Assembly: GCA_964425315.1 (NCBI GenBank)
Contig: CAYRNB010000001.1
Location: 46,450 to 110,449 of the forward strand
Direction of reading: 5' to 3'
Length of the DNA stretch: 64,000 bases
Source of the DNA: Rhodoblastus sp964425315
GTDB lineage: Bacteria > Pseudomonadota > Alphaproteobacteria > Rhizobiales > Beijerinckiaceae
Below, piece by piece: positions 60,041-64,000 of the stretch; the stretch's first letter is position 1; every line of letters begins with the position of its first letter. The translations under genes were made by a program, and so were the position numbers. The notes below the pieces were generated by a model. That model was not told where the DNA came from and ran no database searches. It saw only the letters and a program-made list of their open reading frames with translations.

Positions 60041-61495
60041 ATGCGTCATACGCCGCCAGCGGAAGCCCTCGTTCCGAGCAAAGTCAAGACCGGTCTCTCC
60101 CGCGTCTTCCTCGGCGCCGCTCTGGCGACCACTGAATTCTGCGGCCTGCTGGCGAGCGGCTTCGCCGTCCACTCCCTTCATGTCGGGCCGCTGAAGGAAC
60201 TTGAGCAAAGCTACCTTGTCGCTATTCCGATTATGTCCATCGCCATGCTCCTGCCGCTGCAGTTCATCGGCGCCTACAAGATCGAGGCCCTGCGACAGCC
60301 GCTGGCCGCCTGGCTGCGAGTCGCTCTTTGCTGGAGCGGCGTGATTTTCGCCGCCATGGCGACGGCTTTCGTCTTGCGCATCGAATCATCCTTCTCACGC
60401 GGCTGGCTGGCGCTGTGGATGTTTTCGGGCTTGGGTCTTTTCGCCGCCACGCGGATCGGCGCTGCGACCCTGGTTCGCGCTCTGACGCGCCGCGGCCTGC
60501 TAGATCGCTATCTGGTGGTTGTCGGCGGCGGCCCTCTCGCCGAAATGCTGCTTAATGAATTGTCGCGCGATCCCGGGCCCGACCTGCGTATTCTCGGCCT
60601 GTTCGACGACCGCGACGACGAGCGCTCGCCGGATCTCGTCGCCGGTTATCCAAAGCTCGGAAGCATCGACGACCTTCTTGCGTTCGCCCGCCATGTCCGC
60701 GTCGATCAGGTGATTTTCGCTCTGCCGATCACCGCCGAGGGGCGCATATTGTCCATGCTGCGCAAGTTGTGGGTTCTGCCCGTCGACATAAGGCTGGCGG
60801 CTCACGCCAACCGCCTGCGCTTCCGGCCGCGCGCCTATTCCTATATCGGGTCGGCGCCGATGTTCGACCTGCTCGACAGGCCGATTTCCGAAGGCGCACT
60901 GCTGGTCAAGAGCCTGTTCGACCGCATCGTCGGCGCCGCGCTGCTGCTCATGCTCTCGCCGGTCATGCTCGCGGTCGCGCTGGGCGTCAAGCTGACCTCG
61001 CGTGGACCGGTGCTGTTCCGCCAGCAGCGGCTCGGCTTCAACAATGAAAAGATCATCGTCTATAAATTCCGCTCGCTCTATCTGGATCAGTGCGATTCGC
61101 TGGCGCGCAGGCTGGTCACGCGCGACGATCCGCGCGTGACGCCCTTTGGGCGCCTCATCCGCAAGACCTCGCTCGACGAGCTGCCGCAATTGCTGAACGT
61201 GCTGAAGGGCGATCTGTCGCTGGTCGGCCCGCGTCCTCATGCCGCCAGCGCACAAGCGGCGGAACGGGATTACGACACGGTCGTGGACGGCTATTTCGCC
61301 CGCCATCGAGTCAAGCCGGGCATCACCGGCTGGGCTCAGGTCAATGGCTGGCGCGGCGAAACCGACACGGTGGAGAAAATTCAGCGGCGCGTCGAATACG
61401 ACCTCGATTACATCGAAAGCTGGTCGCTCCTGCTCGACGTCTATATTCTCGCGCTCACCCCGCTCGCCCTGCTGCGCCCGGCCAACGCCTACTGA
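60041..61495 (+). CDS. initiating sugar transferase (polyprenyl glycosylphosphotransferase, WcaJ-like)
   Basis: Transfers the first sugar phosphate onto undecaprenyl phosphate. The 484 residues have four N-terminal helices (LGAALATTEFCGLLASGFAV and following), a CoA-binding-like fold (DRYLVVVGGGPLAEMLLNEL), another membrane segment (IVGAALLLMLSPVMLAVALG) and the catalytic domain: IVYKFRSLYLDQCDSLARRL, then RKTSLDELPQLLNVLKGDLS, LVGPRPHA and KPGITGWAQVNGWRGETDTV. The usual KF(R/K)SM(R/Y) is FRSLYLD here. It lies 220 bases after the Wza-like gene and starts the assembly part of the locus. Confidence 0.94.
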   Translation: MRHTPPAEALVPSKVKTGLSRVFLGAALATTEFCGLLASGFAVHSLHVGPLKELEQSYLVAIPIMSIAMLLPLQFIGAYKIEALRQPLAAWLRVALCWSGVIFAAMATAFVLRIESSFSRGWLALWMFSGLGLFAATRIGAATLVRALTRRGLLDRYLVVVGGGPLAEMLLNELSRDPGPDLRILGLFDDRDDERSPDLVAGYPKLGSIDDLLAFARHVRVDQVIFALPITAEGRILSMLRKLWVLPVDIRLAAHANRLRFRPRAYSYIGSAPMFDLLDRPISEGALLVKSLFDRIVGAALLLMLSPVMLAVALGVKLTSRGPVLFRQQRLGFNNEKIIVYKFRSLYLDQCDSLARRLVTRDDPRVTPFGRLIRKTSLDELPQLLNVLKGDLSLVGPRPHAASAQAAERDYDTVVDGYFARHRVKPGITGWAQVNGWRGETDTVEKIQRRVEYDLDYIESWSLLLDVYILALTPLALLRPANAY

Positions 61496-61578
61496 AAGCG
61501 CGCGGAGAGCGCGGCCGCCCTCTTCCCAAGTTCTTAACTTTCCTGCCCTAAAAATAGCCTGTTTCGGATGATGACGAA

Positions 61579-62751
61579 ATGGGTTCGAACGAAGGAAGTC
61601 TCCGCATTCTCCACGTGCTGCGGGCGCCGGTCGGCGGCCTGTTCCGGCACGTGACCGACCTTGCGCGCGAACAGGCGCGGCGCGGCCATGAGGTCGGAAT
61701 CATTGCGGATTCCTCCACCGGAGCCGACATCGCCAGCCGCCAGCTGGCGCTTCTCGCGCCCTCGATGAAACTCGGCGTCAGGCGCTTTCCCATGCGCCGC
61801 GAGCCGCATGTCGGCGATCTCGCCGCCATTGCCCGCGTCCATCGCGAAATCTGGCGGCTGCGGCCGGACGTGCTGCACGGCCACGGCTCGAAAGGCGGGT
61901 TTTACGCGCGCGCCACCGGATTTCTGCCCTGCCCCAGGCGCGTGCTGCGCGCCTATACGCCGCATGGCGGCAGTTTTCATCCGCAACGCCATCGCAGCCT
62001 CTATATGGCGGTCGAGAAACTCGCCGACACGCGCACCGATCTGCTGCTGTTCGAAAGCGACTTCATCGCGCGCCAGTTCGAGGCGGACGTCGGAACGTCC
62101 AGGGCGCTGCAACGCGTCGCCAAGAACGGCCTGCGGCCGGAGGAATTCGCTTCGGTCGATCTCGTCCCCGACGCGGCGGAATTCGTCTATGTCGGCGAAT
62201 TGTCGTCCAACAAGGGCGTCGACACTTTGATCGAAGCCCTGGCGGCGATTCACGCCGGTGGAGAGCGCGCGCCGCGCCTGGTGATCGTCGGCTCGGGCGC
62301 AGAAATCGAAAAGCTCACCGCCATGGTCGAACATTACGACCTCAACCGCCATGTCGCCTTTTACGGCGTGCTGGCGGCGCGCGACGCTTTCGCGCTCGGC
62401 CGTATCGTGGTGACGCCGAGCCGCGCCGAATCCCTGCCCTATATCGTGATGGAGGCCATCGCCGCCGGCAAGCCGATCATCGCCACCGACGTCGGCGGCG
62501 TCGGCGAGATTTTCGGGCCGTTCCGCGACCGGCTGATCCCCCGCGACGACGCCCGCGCACTGGCCGAGGCCATGGTCGCCTCGCTGCGCCGCGACCCCGC
62601 CGCCGCCGCCGCCGAGGCCGAAAAAATGGCGCGCCATGTCGCCGAACATTTCTGCGTCCGCGTCATGGTCGACGCGGTCCTCTCCGCCTATAACGAGGCG
62701 CTGGCGCGCCGCCAGAAGGCGAGACGACCGGCGATCGAGGCCGCGCCATGA
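61579..62751 (+). CDS. glycosyltransferase family 4
   Basis: A 390-residue GT-B enzyme that adds a sugar from a nucleotide donor to the lipid-linked precursor. N-terminal GT4 domain: RILHVLRAPVGGLFRHVTDL, VLHGHGSKGGFYARATGFL; C-terminal glycos_transf_1: EFVYVGELSSNKGVDTLIEA, LVIVGSGAEIEKLTAMVEHY and the donor motif TPSRAESLPYIVMEAIAAGK with its catalytic Glu. It overlaps the next gene by four bases (ATGA), so they are coupled. Confidence 0.95.
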   Translation: MGSNEGSLRILHVLRAPVGGLFRHVTDLAREQARRGHEVGIIADSSTGADIASRQLALLAPSMKLGVRRFPMRREPHVGDLAAIARVHREIWRLRPDVLHGHGSKGGFYARATGFLPCPRRVLRAYTPHGGSFHPQRHRSLYMAVEKLADTRTDLLLFESDFIARQFEADVGTSRALQRVAKNGLRPEEFASVDLVPDAAEFVYVGELSSNKGVDTLIEALAAIHAGGERAPRLVIVGSGAEIEKLTAMVEHYDLNRHVAFYGVLAARDAFALGRIVVTPSRAESLPYIVMEAIAAGKPIIATDVGGVGEIFGPFRDRLIPRDDARALAEAMVASLRRDPAAAAAEAEKMARHVAEHFCVRVMVDAVLSAYNEALARRQKARRPAIEAAP

Positions 62752-64000
62752 CCGAGGCCGCGCTCACTGCGCCGCCCGGCACGACGACAACGCGCAGGCC
62801 CTTCGACTACCGGAAACTGGTCGACGCCATGTTCTGGCTGACCGTCGCCAGCGGCTCGGTCGTGTCCATCCAGCCCTCGCCCTATGACATTCTCATTCTA
62901 ATCACCCTTGCGCTCTGGGCGCTTGGCGGCCTCAGCGTCCATCGCGCCGTCCTGCCCTTGATCCTTTTCCTTTTTCTCTGGGTTCTGGGTGGCTTCATCG
63001 GTCTCATTCCTTATTGGGACGAGCCCGACCCGGTCAGCTTCATGTGGCACACTTTGTTCATCAGCACGACCGGCGTCTTTTTCGCTTTGTTCATATCGCA
63101 GCGCACCAGCAGACGGCTCGACCTGATGCTCAACGCCTATGTCGTCTCCAGCGTCTTCGCCGCGATCATCGGCCTCCTCGGCTGGCTTCAGGTGCTCAGC
63201 ATCGGACATGGCGAAAGATTGTACAACGCCAACCGCGCCATGGGGTTTTTCAAGGACCCCAATGTCTTCGGCACTTATCTTGTCCTGGGGATCGTTTTCC
63301 TCGCGCAGCGTCTTCTGCTCGGACGCTGGCGTCATCTCTGGCTCGTCCTCCCGAGCCTCGCAATCATGGTCGTGGGCAATTTTCTCTCCTTTTCCCGCGG
63401 CTCATGGGGCGCGGCCCTCATAGCGGTCGCGATGAATATCGCCTTCCTGCTGACAACCGCGGATTCCCGCGCCATGCGCCGGCGCGTCGCGCTCACCGCC
63501 GCCATGGTCGCTCTCGCCGGCGCCCTGGCGTTTTCGGGCGCCATGACCGACAGCCACATTCGCAACTTCTTTTTTCAACGCGCCCATGTCGAAAAAAGCT
63601 ACGACGAGGGGCCGAATGGCCGGTTCGGACATCAGGAGCGCTTCATTCCCATGATGTTCGACCTGCCGAATGGCATGGGTCCATTGCGCTTCCGCCTGAC
63701 ATTCGGCCTGGAGCCGCACAGCTCCTACATCAACGCCTTCGCCTCCAACGGTTGGCTTGGCGGCTTCAGCTTCATCCTGATGGTCCTTTCCACCTGTTTC
63801 GTCGGCTTCCGCCAGTGCCTGACGCGCCACCCATGGACACGGCAGGCGCAAGTTCTGTTCGCCACGACTTTCGTCGCTTTCCTGCAAGGCTTTCAGATCG
63901 ATATCGACCATTGGCGCCAATATTATCTCGCGCTCGGCGCGGTCTGGGGAATCGAGGCGGCGCGACGGCGCTGGCTCGCCCATCGGACCCAGGCCGAACC
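62748..64000 (+). CDS. O-antigen ligase/polymerase-like membrane protein, 3-prime end beyond window
   Basis: The frame starts at ATG 62748, overlapping the GT4 stop, and stays open for 417 codons to the window edge. About ten hydrophobic helices are visible (YDILILITLALWALGGLSVH; AVLPLILFLFLWVLGGFIGL; LFISTTGVFFALFISQRTSR), with the family marks GFFKDPNVFGTYLVLGI, SFSRGSWGAALIAV and EPHSSYINAFASNGWLGGFS, the loop typical of O-antigen ligase and polymerase proteins. It would polymerise or ligate the repeat unit. The C-terminus is not visible. Confidence 0.93.
   Translation, partial: MTEAALTAPPGTTTTRRPFDYRKLVDAMFWLTVASGSVVSIQPSPYDILILITLALWALGGLSVHRAVLPLILFLFLWVLGGFIGLIPYWDEPDPVSFMWHTLFISTTGVFFALFISQRTSRRLDLMLNAYVVSSVFAAIIGLLGWLQVLSIGHGERLYNANRAMGFFKDPNVFGTYLVLGIVFLAQRLLLGRWRHLWLVLPSLAIMVVGNFLSFSRGSWGAALIAVAMNIAFLLTTADSRAMRRRVALTAAMVALAGALAFSGAMTDSHIRNFFFQRAHVEKSYDEGPNGRFGHQERFIPMMFDLPNGMGPLRFRLTFGLEPHSSYINAFASNGWLGGFSFILMVLSTCFVGFRQCLTRHPWTRQAQVLFATTFVAFLQGFQIDIDHWRQYYLALGAVWGIEAARRRWLAHRTQAE

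Overview
The window is high-GC chromosomal DNA of an alphaproteobacterium, most likely order Hyphomicrobiales (Rhizobiales) and plausibly the Beijerinckiaceae/Methylocystaceae side of it. This rests on gene content and order: MipZ instead of MinCD, the block CBP3 chaperone - DUF177 - plsX - fabH - ihfA - MerR, the block argS - SPOR - nagZ - scpA - scpB, the hydrolase - cysE - DUF3126 group, NrsF with an ECF sigma factor, and intergenic repeats of a type common in this order. The genus cannot be fixed from the sequence. Two 100-N runs (42117-42216 inside argS, 55099-55198 after a heme-protein gene) show that this is a draft scaffold. Most of the window is ordinary housekeeping sequence. No CRISPR array, prophage, integrase, intact insertion sequence or defence island was seen.

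Layout. 1-2.4 kb: poorly conserved left end with a gene cut by the edge, a small membrane protein, a coiled-coil protein, a 50-bp perfect palindrome and tRNA-Pro(GGG). 2.5-7.2 kb (minus): MerR regulator, ihfA, fabH, plsX, DUF177 and the cytochrome bc1 chaperone; a BamE-like gene diverges from them. 8-12.4 kb (minus): H+-pyrophosphatase, thiL, nusB, ribH. 12.5-18 kb: small envelope proteins, an OsmC/AraC divergent pair, and an XRE-cupin regulator with an EamA exporter. 18-29.6 kb: LpxH-like phosphoesterase, rhodanese, an unknown exported protein, malic enzyme, porin, TonB-like protein, panC, a GGCT-fold protein, DUF2147, GYF membrane protein and an ACT protein.

29.7-36.1 kb: ribE-ribD-nrdR (minus), then prmA, pepP and folE. 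The riboflavin/nrdR/nusB genes, often one cluster in alphaproteobacteria, lie here in two blocks about 17 kb apart. 36.4-43 kb (minus): HdeD-like protein, scpB, scpA, nagZ, a SPOR protein and argS. 43.4-52.5 kb: patatin, CBS, rhomboid, PAS and PilZ proteins, gamma-carbonic anhydrase, DUF3126, cysE, an alpha/beta hydrolase, and an NrsF/ECF sigma pair with a candidate self-controlled promoter.

52.7-55.3 kb: zinc-finger protein, FAD monooxygenase and two small exported c-type heme proteins, the second with a Met/Gly/His-rich repeat tail beside an assembly gap. 55.4-56.8 kb: mipZ and glutathione peroxidase. 56.8-64 kb: an exopolysaccharide locus (Wzz-type co-polymerase with a kinase-like domain lacking a Walker A motif, Wza-type export protein, initiating sugar transferase, GT4 glycosyltransferase, O-antigen ligase-like protein) that runs off the right edge.

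The points most worth a second look are the palindrome at 1979-2028, the Met-rich heme protein and its gap, the pseudo-kinase Wzz, the ECF promoter, the XRE operator array, and the unexplained stretch between cysE and DUF3126.
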